Positions 11,303 to 23,340 of a DNA stretch of 64,000 nt are shown here, piece after piece; the first letter of the stretch is position 1; the number at the start of each line of letters is the position of its first letter. A program made the translations under genes and the position numbers. Below the pieces are notes generated by a model. The model ran no database searches, was not told the origin of the DNA, and saw only the letters and a program-made list of their open reading frames with translations. The stretch is from contig CM067541.1 of the NCBI GenBank assembly GCA_034509755.1, forward strand, positions 58,105,556-58,169,555. Reading direction: 5' to 3'. The DNA comes from Anisodus tanguticus. Its lineage: Eukaryota; Streptophyta; Magnoliopsida; Solanales; Solanaceae.

Positions 11303-12196
11303 GGCATTTTGGCCAAATAAAAAAAAAATCATTTTTTTTGAAATTTTTGAAGTTGAAGTTGTATTTGGCCATAATTTTTACAAATAATATTTGGTTGTTG
11401 GAATGCACTTTTTATTTAAAATATTAAATATGAATTATACCCCCCCCCTCCCACACCAATTTTTAAAAACTAGCAAAACCACCTAAATTAATTAATAAAC
11501 ACAATAGCTTTCAATGTCCTTATAAAGACAATCTGATATCATTTAACAAATTAATTTACTTTGCATATTGATTCAGCGTGTGGTTACAACCTTACATGAA
11601 TGTCAACTCATGTACTATAACGGAAAAAATTAAGTTCCTATTTTACTTTGCAATGCTATTTTTCAGACATCATAATTTACAAATATGCTATAACACCAAG
11701 TAGGTTGGAAAAGGAAATGTAAATAATCTCCATGCAGCCAAGGGAAATATGCAGCAACCTCAAATTGTTTCTTTAGTGTATAACAACAAACATCTAGACC
11801 CTGTCAATTGTAATGAGGAAAATTCAGTCAAGAAGAGTGAACAATGACGAGGAAGAGTAAAGCATGCTAGAAAAACTATTCATCGCGGCAAAAGAACAAT
11901 CAAATATTAGAAGCAGAGAAACAAAAAAAATCCAATCTGTTTAGACTTCAGCATTTAGGGTGTCCATTTTATAAAAATAAAAACTTTTAGGGTAAAATTT
12001 GAAAAAAGAAAGACAAAAGTAAGGGACAAAAACTGAAAATGGAAAAACGTAAAAAAAAGTGAAAACAAGATTTTGGTTGTTTTTCAAATTCCAAACATAA
12101 AAATTGTATTTGAAATTTTTATGGCACTATGTTTTTGAAAAAAGTGAAAAAAAATTCCGAAAAAAATGAATAATATCTATGGCCAAATGAGTCCTT
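11303..12196. mobile_element. MITE-like element with TTTGGCCA ends
   Basis: aggcattttggccaaata at the left and tatggccaaatgagtcc at the right are imperfect inverted repeats. Purine-rich/pyrimidine-rich A/T runs lie just inside both ends. The interior has no coding frame. Confidence 0.45.
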
Positions 12197-12384
12197 AATT
12201 TCCTAGAAGTGTGGCTTACGCTGTGCAATATTCTAAGGAAAGAGTCAATCGATCAACTATTTCTCGACTCCAAGCTAGTTAGTAGTGACGGTGTCATGAT
12301 TTTGATTTAGAAATTCAAAACATAAAAATAAAGTAAACATACAAGAAATCAATAGAATTCAACATTTAATTTGTTATCAATAAT

Positions 12385-12492
12385 TTCGGCCTCACAAGAT
12401 AGGGGTAAAGTTTGCGTACACTCTATCCTCCTCAGACCTGACCAACTCTTGGGATTACACTGAATATGTTATTTTTGTTTGTGTATACATTG
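12385..12492 (-). repeat. SINE-like repeat, CAACAACATACCCAGTG family, copy 2 (partial)
   Basis: Minus strand shows …gtgtaatcccaagagttgg…gtctgaggaggatagagtgtacgc, matching the family body. Truncated at the end toward 12385. Confidence 0.55.
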
Positions 12493-12566
12493 TAATTTTT
12501 CAACAAAGAGGTTCGTTAGTTAGGTCTATTATACAAATCATGTGTATTTATTTTAAACATAAAGGA

Positions 12567-12733
12567 TGTTGTAGAATATTATAATTCTCCTTGGTTGAAA
12601 GCTTCTCATTTATGCAATATATACATGTGTTTACAATTACAAACCTAATTGTATAAAGATATCTACTTTATCTAATTATACTAGAATAATAATTACAGAA
12701 TAGATGGAGAATATTTATTTATTCTCTATCACA
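12567..12733 (-). repeat. 3' LTR of copia element 1
   Basis: On the minus strand the LTR starts TGTGATAGAGAAT directly after a purine tract (ctgagggggtg) and ends CTACAACA, about 165 bp. The end beginning at 12733 could be 2 bp shorter. No partner 5' LTR was found. Confidence 0.65.
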
Positions 12734-12809
12734 CCCCCTCAGTTGGAGCGGAGAAAGCCGAACGCTCAGACTGAATCTGAAGTCAAGGAATAGCTGCCGA
12801 GGAAGTCCC

Positions 12810-15552
12810 TTAGTAAATATATATGCGTACTAATAGGAAGAAGGAACATGTAACACCCGAACATGGCCCATGACAACATTTTTTCACGAACAAAGTGAAT
12901 ATCCATCTCAATATGTTTGGTTCATTGATGTTGAACCGGGTTATGAGACAAGTAAACAACAGATATGTTATCACAGTAGACAAGAGATGACTTACATAAG
13001 GGACAAGCTCTAGAAGAAGGTTTCTGAGCCAGCAGATCTCAGCAACAACGTTCGCAACACCTCTATATTCTGCTTCTAAACTCAAACGGGAAAGCGTGGC
13101 TTGCCGTTTGGCAGACCGCGAGATGAGATTATCACCCAAAAATACACAGTAGCTAGAAGTAGATAGACGTGTATTCAGACAGCCGTCCCAATTGGCGTCC
13201 GTATATGATATCAGCCTGGTCGGTGTAGATGGATAAAGATGTAATATGTAGTAAAGAGTATCCTTAACGTACCGAATGATACGTTTAAGAGCGATAAAGT
13301 GAGACTCCCTGGGAGCATGCATGAACAAACACACATGCTAAATGACATCGGCAATATCGGGCCTAGTGAAGGTAAAATACTGAAGTGCACCAACAAGACT
13401 CCTATAAAGAAAAGTATCGAGCACCGAATCCCCGTCATCGGCACTGAGTTTTGACTTCGAGTCGAATGGAGTGGGCATGATCTTGCAATTTGCTATTTTA
13501 GCCATGTAAATAATTTCTTCGGCATACTTACGCTGACACATTGCATTTTCGGATCTGGTCACTGAAATCTCAAAAAAATAACTCAACTTACCCAAGTCTA
13601 TCATAGCAAATTCAGATTTGAGCAGGGTAATGATCTCATGTTTCAGCATATCAGATGAGGCAGTCAGAACAATATCATCCACATAGAGCAAAAGGTATGC
13701 AATGTCATTACCTCGATGAAAAATAAAAAGTGAATTATCACTTTTGCTACACACGAGCCCGATCTGCATGATGAAAGAGGCAAAGAGCTCATACCAAGCC
13801 TTAGGGGATTGTTTCAAGCCATAGAGTGGCTTTCGAAGACGGTAGACATACTGAGGAGCCTCTGGATGAAAAAAGTCATGCGGTTGATGCATATATACAA
13901 TTTCTTTCAAATCTCCATGTAAGAACGCATTTTTCACATCAAGTTGATGAATCGACCAATTCTTTTCCATAGCTATGCTCAAAACAGTGCGAATGGTGGC
14001 TGGTTTAACCACTGGACTGAAGGTCTCGCAACAATCAACTCCCACTTATTGCCCCGTGCTATTTTCCATAAGTCTTGCCTTATCATGTTCAAGCTCACCA
14101 CTATCTCTGAATTTGTGATGATATAATCACATGCAATGAATCACATTCACCCCTTCTGGTCTCGGGACAATATCCCAAGTGCGTTATGTAGTGAGCGCAT
14201 TAAATTCTTCATGCATGGCCGCATTCCAATTCTGGTCAAGCTTGGCTAATTTGAGAGTTTTAGGTATATGTGAGATAGTCTGAGTGGAGAGGTTAAAGTG
14301 GACTTTTGATTTGAAAATATCGTGCTGGGCACGGGTTTCCATACGGTGGGTCAGAAGCGGGACTGTTTGGATCACGGGCAGTGGAGTGGTTTGGGACACT
14401 GTATTTTCCATGACTGATTTAGGGTGGGGCAGTGACTGATTACGGTGGGTGGTCGACGGGATGAGGGGCAGTCGACGGGTGCTGGGGGTAGTCGATGGTG
14501 GGGCAGTGGGTTGGGGCAGTGACGGGATGGGGGGAGGGGTAGTCGTCGGTGGCTGGAGGGTAGTCGACGATGGGGCAATAGGCTGGGGCAGTGACGGGAT
14601 GGGATGGGTGGCACGATATATGGCGTTTCTAATGAGAAGGGTCATTTTCGGATCATCAAGGAAGTCGTGATCAGAGACTTAAATTTTTTGGATGTTTGCA
14701 AATGAGAAAATGTTCTCCTCGAATGTGACATGACGAGAGACTAGGATTTTATTTGTGGACAAATCATAGCATAAGTATCCCCTATAGTTTGACGGAAAAC
14801 CTAAGAAAATGGAAGGGATAGTTTTATGTGCTAATTTGTGAGGGGCCGTGGAGGCGAGATCCGGGTAGCATAGACAACCAAAAATCTGAAGGTGATCATA
14901 ATGAGATTCGACTTAAGAGAATTTTGGTTGGAGTTTTATTATGAAGTGTTCGTGTTAGTAATATATTAAGGAGGTATGCTGTCATGTGTAAGGCGTACAC
15001 CCAAAAAGGAGGGATAGAAACATGGAAGAGCATAGTGCGGATCTTATTGTTGATGGTGCGTAGGATTCTTTCGGCTTTACCATTTTGAGGATAGGTATGG
15101 GGGCAAAAAAATTGAAACACCATGTCGTGATCCGCACAAAATTTATGAAAGGGAAGGTTGTCAAACTCATGGCCGTTATCATATTGAAAAGTTTTGATGG
15201 TCTTTTCAAATTGGATTTTAACATATGCTTGAAATTCAAGAAAGATTGTGTAAACTTGGGACTTATATTTTAGAGGATACACCCAAAGAAAGTGAGATAA
15301 ATCATCTAAAAATATCAAATAATATTTGTGCCCCAATTTGCTAGTAATGGGAGATGTCCATAAAATCGCATGAATAATATCAAAAGGAGAAAACGTTACC
15401 CCTAATGAATATTGAAAAGGAAGTCTAAGTAAAACGAGCAGGGAATCACTAAAAAATTTAAAAATAGTAAAACGAAGGGAAATTTTGAGCTGGTAATAGC
15501 AAAAGAAATCACCAGATAGAGAAATTAGAAAAGATTTACAGTGTCCGTACAT
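12810..15552 (-). pseudogene. copia element 1 pol (integrase, RT, RNase H), broken
   Basis: 15552-14896 reads as the integrase core (WTSPI, then the D(35)E-type region QYDNGHEFDN and HTYPQNGKAERILRTI). 14645-14184 is the low-complexity Pro/Thr hinge with HRMETRAQ. 14045-13338 is the reverse transcriptase (ETFSPVVKPATIRTVLSIA, QLDVKNAFLHG, PLYGLKQSPKAW and the catalytic LYVDDI). A stop codon then separates it from RNase H at 13334-12810 (SYTDANWDGC, SLEAEYRGVA). Frameshifts occur between integrase and hinge and within the last part of RNase H. It is not functional, but motifs are well kept, suggesting moderate age. Confidence 0.9.
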
Positions 15553-15668
15553 ACCTCCAAATCCACATACAAATAAAAATTAAAAGATAACCTTCAGCAA
15601 CTTTGACATCTTCCTTGAGTTTGAGAATTTTTCCGCTAGTTTGCCTAAAAAAGAGTATTAATTCAAAC

Positions 15669-18600
15669 TAAGAGTGGCCAGTGGGCCGGGCTCGGGTCTG
15701 GCGGGGTCGGGGCGGGACGGGAAAAGGGGCGGGGTCGGGTCTGGCGGGACTGGAGCAAGTCCCGTCCCGATCCCGATCCCGTCGGGCTCGGGTCGGGGCG
15801 GGCTCGGGGCGGGGTCGGGCTCGGGGCGGGATACGGCGGGTTTTCATTTATTATTATTTTTATTTTTTAAATAACATATGTATAAAAAAAACTCAATAAA
15901 CAAAATAAGATAGTGTAATAAAAACATCCCAATGCTGTTTTTGTGCCTCTTATATTATTTAATAGACATATTATTTTTTTGTAATACAAATACAATTGTC
16001 TAAAATCTAAATTGCAACTTTGTGGTGTTGTCCAAAAGTTACAAATTACATAATAAAATTACAATTAAAAAAATTACATTCTCAAATAAACCTGTTCTAA
16101 TTGCTTGATGATTTCATGTGGTTCTTCGGTTGGAATTGGTATTTGTTGGTCAAATTGATCCACGTCGCTTCCACTACCTTCGGTTAAGATTTCGTTGTAG
16201 TTTTCATCATCTTCTTCGTTGATCTCCGGTTGACCGCGCCTTCTCCGCTCCGCTCGTATCCAATCTCTGAATAATACTGCAATTTTCAAGCTGTCTCCGG
16301 CTAATGAGTGTCTGTGGTCTCCTATTTGATATCCTGCTCGCAGAAAAAGCGCTTTCGAGACGCAGTTGACGACGCTTGAATGTTCAAAACATCTCGAGCC
16401 ATCAATGAAAGTGTCGGAAAGGTCTTCTCATTCCCCCTCCCGGTATTTTGCAAGTCTTCATGTCCATCTTCATTGATAACTTCTTGATACGGTACAGAAC
16501 CCCGTAAAACAAAAATATCCAACTCGCTAATTTGGTTAGTAGTAGAGGTACGACCGCACATTCTATTTCTGAGGCTTTCAATACTAGCCGCAGAAACAAC
16601 ATGTCTTTTGTGAGGTTGTATTGAAGATGAAGAAGATGGTATGGAAGTCGGTAAGTTACTAGCATTTTCTTGTTGATAAAATCTATATATATTTTTGCAT
16701 TGGTGTTCTACGCTAGACAATACTTCTTCTTTAGTTTGTTCAATAGGTGGTGGGTGATTTAGATTTTTGGGACTTGGAGGTGGTAGTACTTCTATACAAT
16801 CGTAAATAGTTTCAATTAGTGATTTAGTACCGTCTATTTTAATAGTAGGATTTAATACGAACCAATAATATAAATAGAGGGAATAGGAATAAAATATTTT
16901 TTTATTTTGAGAAACATTTTTTTAATAATTTGCCTTATAATTTGGTTTTTCCATATATTCACTAAGTAATAAAAATATTAGAGTTATATAAAATAACATA
17001 GTTGAAATAGTAGGATAATATATACCGGAAAATTCTTTTGTTGCTTGAAAAAATTTCTCTAAAAATACAATAAGTTCGGAGATTTTTTCCCAATCACTAT
17101 CTAAAATCATATCAGCTGGCTTTTTATTATGAGAGTTAAAAAATAAAGTTATAGGTAATTTATAGTCATAAGCAACAAGTAGTTGCTCGTATAAAGAATT
17201 CCACCTAGTGGATACTTCTTGTGAAATTTTTCTAAAAGGTAGTCCACAATCATGACAAATTTTTTTATATTCTTTTCTACGTTGTACTTTATTACTTTTA
17301 AAAACAAAGTTTATAGCAAATTGTATTTTACTAAGAATGTCTTCAAAAAGTGATAGACCATCCTTTACAATTAAGTTATATATATGGCACGCACATTTTA
17401 TATGAAAATGGTCTGAAAAAGAAGGAGTTAAACTATTTTTTAAAATTGTAATTGCGTAATTGTTATTAGAAGCGTTATCTAATGTAATAGTCATAATTTT
17501 ATAGGTAATTCTGTAATAATCGCACACTTGATAAATATTTTCTGCAATAAAAGTACCAAGTGTGCCTATCATCTATATATCTATACGCTAAAATACGTTT
17601 TTGCATAGACCATTTATAATCTATCCAATGACAAGTTACAGTTAAATAATCATGGCCGTTAGTACTACGACCTATATCAGACGTGATGGATACTTTGCCA
17701 TTAAAATGATATAATGAAAAACGTAAATATTGTTGATATTCATGCGCGAATTTAAATACATCTCTCTTAACAGTTGATCTAGGAAAACCGTTAAAAACAG
17801 GATTATATATATCTCTAATGTAATGAATAAAACCGGGAGATGAAGGAAATGAAAAAGGCAAACCCTCCACAACAACTAATTTTGATATTGCTTCCCTATC
17901 TCTATGTTTATTGTATTTAGAGCCTACAATTCCCCCCATCATAGGGTTAATTTGACCATGTACTTGGTCCGGGACAGTATCAGTATGTGAACCTTGTCCC
18001 GATGGAGCGCGCGTTTGCGCACCCGGTTTTGAAGCCTGGTATTGGGCATACCTAGCTGGATGAGCACTTACTACGTGTCTAATTAAACCCCCGTCCCACC
18101 GTGACCTTTTCCGATTTTAAATTTTAAAACATTTTTATAAATTTTACATATGGCTACTTGATTCTCTACGTCCCTATCAAAAAATGTCCATGCATCGATT
18201 TTAATGGTCGTTTTCTTTGGACCTCGTCTCATACTAGGGGGAATATGAGGTATTTCAGTTGAAGGTGCACTAGTGGGTGTGTTGTCATCAACATTAGTGG
18301 GTATATCATCTAGATCATCGTCTAAATTAAAGTCTTCTTGAGTTTCAGAAAATAGCTCCTGGTCTAAATCTAATGGTATTGTAGGAAAATGTTGAGTATC
18401 AACAAAATCATCCTGTGTAGGAATAAGATGACTAGAAGAAGTACCCTTGCCCTGGTTGCCCCTACTAGAAGAAGCACCCTTACTCTTACCCTTAAACATA
18501 CATTTTAATCCTTCCATTTTAATTATGATAATAAATAAATAAATAAATAATTAAAGACAATAAAATTAAGCGATCTAAACTAAATAAACAGACAATAATA

Positions 18601-19199
18601 ATTTAATGAAGGAACGAATGTACCAAACGCCGACGTAACGTCGACGTGTAATCGAGAGGTTGAAAATTGAAACTTTGCTCGATGGAAGATCCTCAAGCTA
18701 GTTGCCAACTTCACTACCAATTCCCAAATGAATAAATAAAATTGAATATTTAGCAAACAATGTAGACTTGTAGAGAGATATATTGAGAAATTAGAGAGAT
18801 TGTAGGAAGATTTGTGAGAAAGATGAAGAGAAAATGAGTTATTTATAGTTGAAAAATTGGGTTAAAGTGTAAATATAATAACTTATGGGTTAAAAATAAA
18901 TATTAAGGGGTAGGGGGTTGGGGGAGGGGGGGCTAAAATGGCCGTAGGTCAACGGCCATAATCTAAAATGGCCGTTGGTGCAACGGTCATTTTTGCAAAG
19001 GGGCGGGGTCGGGGCGGGGTCGGGTCTCGCGGGCCTGGGGCGGGCTCGGGTCTCGCGGGACGAGACATCGTCCCGTCCCGAGTTCGAGTCCCGCCCCCGT
19101 AATTTTTTTTTTTTTTTGGCGGATTCGGGGCGGGACCGGAGCGGGCTTGGGACGGGACCGGAGCGGGGTCGGGCTGTCCCGGCCCACTGGCCAGCCCTA
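15669..19199 (-). mobile_element. complete hAT transposon with 8-bp target duplication
   Basis: 3531 bp. The 22-base ends are inverted copies with three mismatches (taagagtggccagtgggcc at 15669; the right end reads taggg ctggccagtgggcc on the minus strand). Exact 8-bp direct repeats attcaaac flank it at 15661-15668 and 19200-19207, the hAT hallmark. About 180-200 bp at each end is GC-rich, made of gggtcggggcggg-like subterminal motifs that probably bind transposase. The internal transposase is on the minus strand and broken. The second, partial copy at 1-1448 is in the same orientation 14 kb away. Confidence 0.95.
16074..18517 (-). pseudogene. hAT transposase (BED finger, DDE core, hATC), broken
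   Basis: Read on the minus strand in several frames. 18517-18083 is the N-terminus: a low-complexity Ser/Gly and acidic region, then a BED-finger-like stretch with IKIDAWTFFD and VAICKIY in place of canonical cysteines, frameshifting before the expected His residues (about 18080). 17942-17499 contains FPSSPGFIHYIRDIYNP and SITSDIGRSTNGHDYL. A frameshift leads to 17572-16922 with ITLDNASNN, HIKCACHIYNLIVKDG and STRWNSLYEQL. 16720-16322 carries the hATC dimerisation segment (FPTLSLMARDVLNIQASST), and 16289-16074 is an acidic tail. It resembles RICESLEEPER/DAYSLEEPER-type transposases. Several frameshifts and stops mean no active enzyme. Confidence 0.9.
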
Positions 19200-19419
19200 A
19201 TTCAAACTCATTCATGAAATCTCTACGATAGAAGAGAAAGAAGAAGATGTAAAGGGTATTGATCGAACCTTTTCACTCCATTGAAGAGTAAGAAGACGGG
19301 AAGCAGATAGAACAAGCAACATCGGTAGCGGCTTGCAGAGATGCTAGGACGAGCACCACTAAAATTAGGGCTTTTGAGAATGTTTTTTATTATTTAGTTT
19401 TAAGAAATAAAACCAAGTT

Positions 19420-19617
19420 GCGTTCTCTCCCACACAAATTGGAGCTTTAGGGACGAGTAAATGATCATTTTAAGGACCACATTTACTCCCTTCGTTATGT
19501 AGAGCACAAAATTGACGAGACCAAGAATAAATCTGGTCCATATAAGTATGCCTTTAGGGACCAGATTTTTAACTGGTCACTACATATTGGTCGCTAATAA
19601 CCCTTTTTCTTGTAGTG
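19420..19617. mobile_element. terminal end of a CACTA (En/Spm) element
   Basis: The minus strand from 19617 reads CACTACAAGAAAAAGGG, the canonical plant CACTA terminus, followed by subterminal repeats of the ggaccagatt/tggtcgct type. I did not find the other end, so this is a solo or disrupted terminus. The hAT element at 15669 may have inserted into it. Confidence 0.7.
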
Positions 19618-19656
19618 ATTGAAATAAATAAAACATACTTTAAAAGTTGTGCAACC

Positions 19657-19855
19657 AGTGTCAGAGCCAGAATTTTCACTAAGGGTTTTAAAATATGAAA
19701 AAGTAAACACATGGAGCTGCCAAACGAGATTCAACATCTACTATATATACATAAAAAATAATTTTAACCATGTATAAATAGTGTAATTTTCCTCCGAATG
19801 GGGTTTGGATGAACCCCTTGACCCTTCCTCCCTCCGCCCCTGTGTGCAACCACTA
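19657..19855. repeat. dispersed Solanaceae repeat (…GGGTTCAA…CATCTACTATATATAC…CCGCCCCTG)
   Basis: The order gagccagaattttcac, caacatctactatatatacat, gtgtaatttt, gatgaacccc, ccgcccctg is a very common Solanaceae interspersed repeat. A shorter copy is in the AFP gene intron (37410-37545). Confidence 0.5.
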
Positions 19856-19859
19856 AAAT

Positions 19860-20829
19860 TTTCTTGAACTTGTTAACCCAATATGGGTAAAATAGGTATG
19901 AAGTGGTAAATTATCTCTTAATTTTCTAAAATGGACAAGTAAAATTGAACGGAGGGAATATTTGAAAATTAGAATTGTAGTTGGACATGAATACCAATTG
20001 AAGTTGTTTTCGAATTTTATAAGTGATTTGGAGTAAAATTATGAAAACTTTTTAGAATTTTTGAAATTCCGAAAAGTTATAACAATTCATGGCCCAACAA
20101 GCACTAAAACTTATAAAAAAATTGAATATTCTACTAAATCAAATATTAAACTAACAAGTCTATTAGAAAGTCGAATTAGAAACTTTTACACGAATATACT
20201 TCTACGATTAAACAACTAATTGTTCTAGAACGCTATAATGACATTAGATGCAAATATCCAACAAAAATTACAAAATCAACCGACCCTTTGAATATGATGT
20301 TACACAGTACTAAATGCGTATCTGTATGCTTGTCGAAAGAATCTCATATAAACAAACGTGGTAAAACCTCGAATTAATACATTGTCATAGATATATATGT
20401 CCAAAACAAATGATTTGTAAGACTGGCCTATCCCTCTTTCATTTGGGCAGTAGTGGGAATATGGGTTGGAGATAGACATTTGACACTGTTATGCCTAAAA
20501 AATTGCAGCCGCAATGACAGCCATAGTTGCCAAGTACTGGCCACTGATGATATTCAATCATGCAAGTAAAATAATTGAAAATCTTGTCTTCGGATACCAA
20601 CCACAAATAACACCACGTTTTACAATAAGAATGACGGTAATGTTTAGAGATCGGTATATACTATATAGTGGTGGTCAAATGCAGCTTTCAGACACCGCTT
20701 TCCGCGTGAATCGGGATTTAATCGAATTTCAATGCGGATATCGAATACCAATTTTTTTTTTTTTTTTTAATGTTTAGAAACAAATCTAGGATATATGAAG
20801 TTGTGTTCCTACAATAACTTTCAAGTTAA

Positions 20830-20830
<1 letters not shown>
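19860..20830. other. intergenic, Stowaway remnant only
   Basis: aatggacaagtaaaattgaa cggaggga at 19931-19958 is the right end of a Stowaway-like element without its partner. The rest shows no supported gene. Confidence 0.4.
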
Positions 20831-20932
<102 letters not shown>

Positions 20933-21388
20933 GGATCTGACCATAATGCATGTTACCCTACCATGGGATATGTGATAGGATGATTGGAATTGTAATTTTT
21001 TTTTTAAAACAATCGAGAGAAAATTCAAATTCTATCGAATGAGAAAAAGATAATCTAAATGCTTAATTGAAAACAGGTTCCTTTTTGGGATGCACATTTA
21101 GTTTGTGAAGATATTTAGTACAGTAATTAAGCATTACCTGGATGAAGTTACTTTTTATTTATTTATGTAGGGAGTCTAATAATTGTAGTTATAAGGCTAG
21201 TAAAAATTCTCTATTTCATTAGTTAATACCCTTCGTTAATATCCGTTAATGTGTTTGACTGGACACGAAGTTTAAGAAATAAAAGGATTTTTTTAAAAAC
21301 TTATTACTTATGATCTAAAATATGTCATATATGTGACTATAAATTATCTCATTAAGGGTAAAACGAGAAGTTTAAAGTTAAATTGTTA

Positions 21389-21682
21389 CTCCTCCCATCC
21401 CAAAAAGATTGTCTTACTTTCCTTATTATTTTGTCCCAAAAAGGTTGACACATTTCTATTTTTAGAAACAATTTAACTTTATGAGATGATTTACACCCAC
21501 ACAAATGTTTAAGACTTGTTTTAGACCACATATTTTAACAGTCTTTCACTATTTCTTAAATTACGTGTCAAGTCAAACTAAGACAATCTTTTTGAGACGG
21601 CGAAACTACTAAATATAGAAATGTGTCATTCTTTTTTAGGATTGATTAAAAAAAAGTATCACATAAATTAGACGGAGAAAAT
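21389..21682. mobile_element. Stowaway-like MITE
   Basis: Left end ctcctcccatcccaaaaag preceded by TA; right part gacggagaaaata. Interior aaatgtgtcattcttttttagga is inverted relative to aaaaaggttgacacatttct. Confidence 0.5.
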
Positions 21683-21746
21683 ATTATCTTATGCTTAGGC
21701 TGACAACTTCCTGGCATGGATTGTAAATGAGGTTACTAGTTCCTTT

Positions 21747-22478
21747 TAAAGCTGTTAATATGGGCTAGGCCTGTTGAGCCGACCCAGCCTAATCTATGAT
21801 TTGACGAGGTTGAGCTAAGATTTTCGGAGCTCATTTAAGAACGAAACTTTTTAGCCCGACCCGAAAAAGCCCGCTGGCTCGTGGGCTTGAACGATGCTGG
21901 GGTGCGCTTATCTGTGGGCTTGAGCGACGTTGGGTATAAATATTATTACGCCAATGATAAAAACACATGATCTATAACAAAAATATTTTTAAAACAACAA
22001 ATAGTATATTTAACATTTGGGGCGTACACTTTAACGCCCAGAACTTGCATTTTTGCACTCAAGATTTCTTGCGCCTCGAACTATAAGGCGTACACCCTAT
22101 GGATCTACACCTTTCATTTGCGCGTCGGTGCATTTTTGTACGCCCCGGCCCGGGACTCGCCAGGGAGTCGCCTTCGGACTCACCCCAAAATGCCTTTGCA
22201 AACACTATCTGAACTTGATTAACAAGTAGTAACACAATTTTCTTGTAAATATTTATGTTAGCATTTTTAAATTCGAATTTAAATTAAAAGAATTATTAAA
22301 AAAACAATTTGAAAAAATGTGGGTTCGCCCGGCCAGGCCCGCAGCCCATGTACTCATGGATTGGGCTGATTGTTTTAAGGCCAATAAAAAGATGAATCAG
22401 CCCAACCTGGCCCGTCAAGTTCCAAAACTCATGTTGAGTAGTCCGAATGGGCTGGGCCAACCCATTTTGAGAGCTTTA
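21747..22478. mobile_element. non-autonomous hAT element, 732 bp, 8-bp target duplication
   Basis: Ends taaagctgttaatatgggct and (minus) taaagctctcaaaatgggtt are matching TIRs. Exact 8-bp direct repeats gttccttt lie at 21739-21746 and 22479-22486. Subterminal regions are rich in gcccggcc/gggctgggcc motifs. There is no transposase, so it must have moved in trans. Confidence 0.9.
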
Positions 22479-22486
22479 GTTCCTTT

Positions 22487-23340
22487 ATGCAATTGATTAG
22501 TCTTTTAGTCTAATAGAATCTACTAAATTCGAGCGGAAAAAAGTTGAAATCTCGAGTTCGAATACTGCGATAAAAAATATCTTCATACGTAAACTTTATT
22601 CCTTAATGAATCTATCCGATGAAAATTAAATTCTTCGAGCCAATAAATATTTCTCCTCTCTTCTTGGTATTTTATATTCCATGTGGGGATTTATGATTTT
22701 TAATTAAATAGGTCTTTAATTAGTAGAGTTTCCCTAGGTAAGAGGGACTTTTTAACAACAAATTGGTTACAAATTCACAACTCCTAGTCATTTCCAATCA
22801 TAATACCTACCTAGCAATTTGCAAATGAGTGGGAGAATAAGATTTTAGAAAGAAAAAATGGAAAGGTAAAAGGATTTGCAATAGATTCATGTGGTTAGGA
22901 ATCCTAATGATCAAGCAAATACAGTATAGTTTCTTGCTGGCATATATAGGTGAACCCGCAAATCTCTAGTGTAACTTATGGTTCACACAATTTTAGTAGT
23001 TTTTGCTCAAATCATATATCCATATTTGATTTGGCACCCCCTTTAAGTAACTGGTTAAACTATATTGGTACTCCTTTCATTCATGTTATTTATCCATATT
23101 TGATTTGGCACCCCCTTTAAGTAGCAATAAAAAATAATAATTTTTATTATATCCCCCTAATTATTATAAGTCACTCTAAATGTTATAAATGAACTGGAAA
23201 TGATTAGTACATAATAATAATAAGAGTAAAATAAGTATCAAATGATAAATTATCTCTTGATTTTTTAAACTAGACTAGTAAAAGTAGAAATCAATTTTTA
23301 ATGTAGCGAACTAGTAAAAGTGGGCTAAGAGAGTATCTTA
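22487..23340. other. intergenic with a 33-bp direct repeat
   Basis: tatccatatttgatttggca and the following 13 bases occur at 23017-23049 and again at 23091-23123, separated by 41 bp. No gene is seen. Confidence 0.6.

Larger units (their letters stand above)
12567..15660 (-). mobile_element. copia element 1, 5'-truncated
   Basis: Minus-strand order from the right is integrase, hinge, reverse transcriptase, RNase H, polypurine tract, LTR, the Ty1/copia order. gag, protease and the 5' LTR are missing: recognisable copia sequence stops near 15552, and the hAT element begins at 15669 after a ~110-bp stretch of unclear origin. Confidence 0.85.

Noticed and set aside
15674..15899. Gly/Ser/Arg-rich open frames
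   Set aside because: Same subterminal repeat at the left end of the complete hAT; not genes.
18949..19217. Pro/Arg-rich open frames
   Set aside because: Right subterminal repeat of the same hAT.
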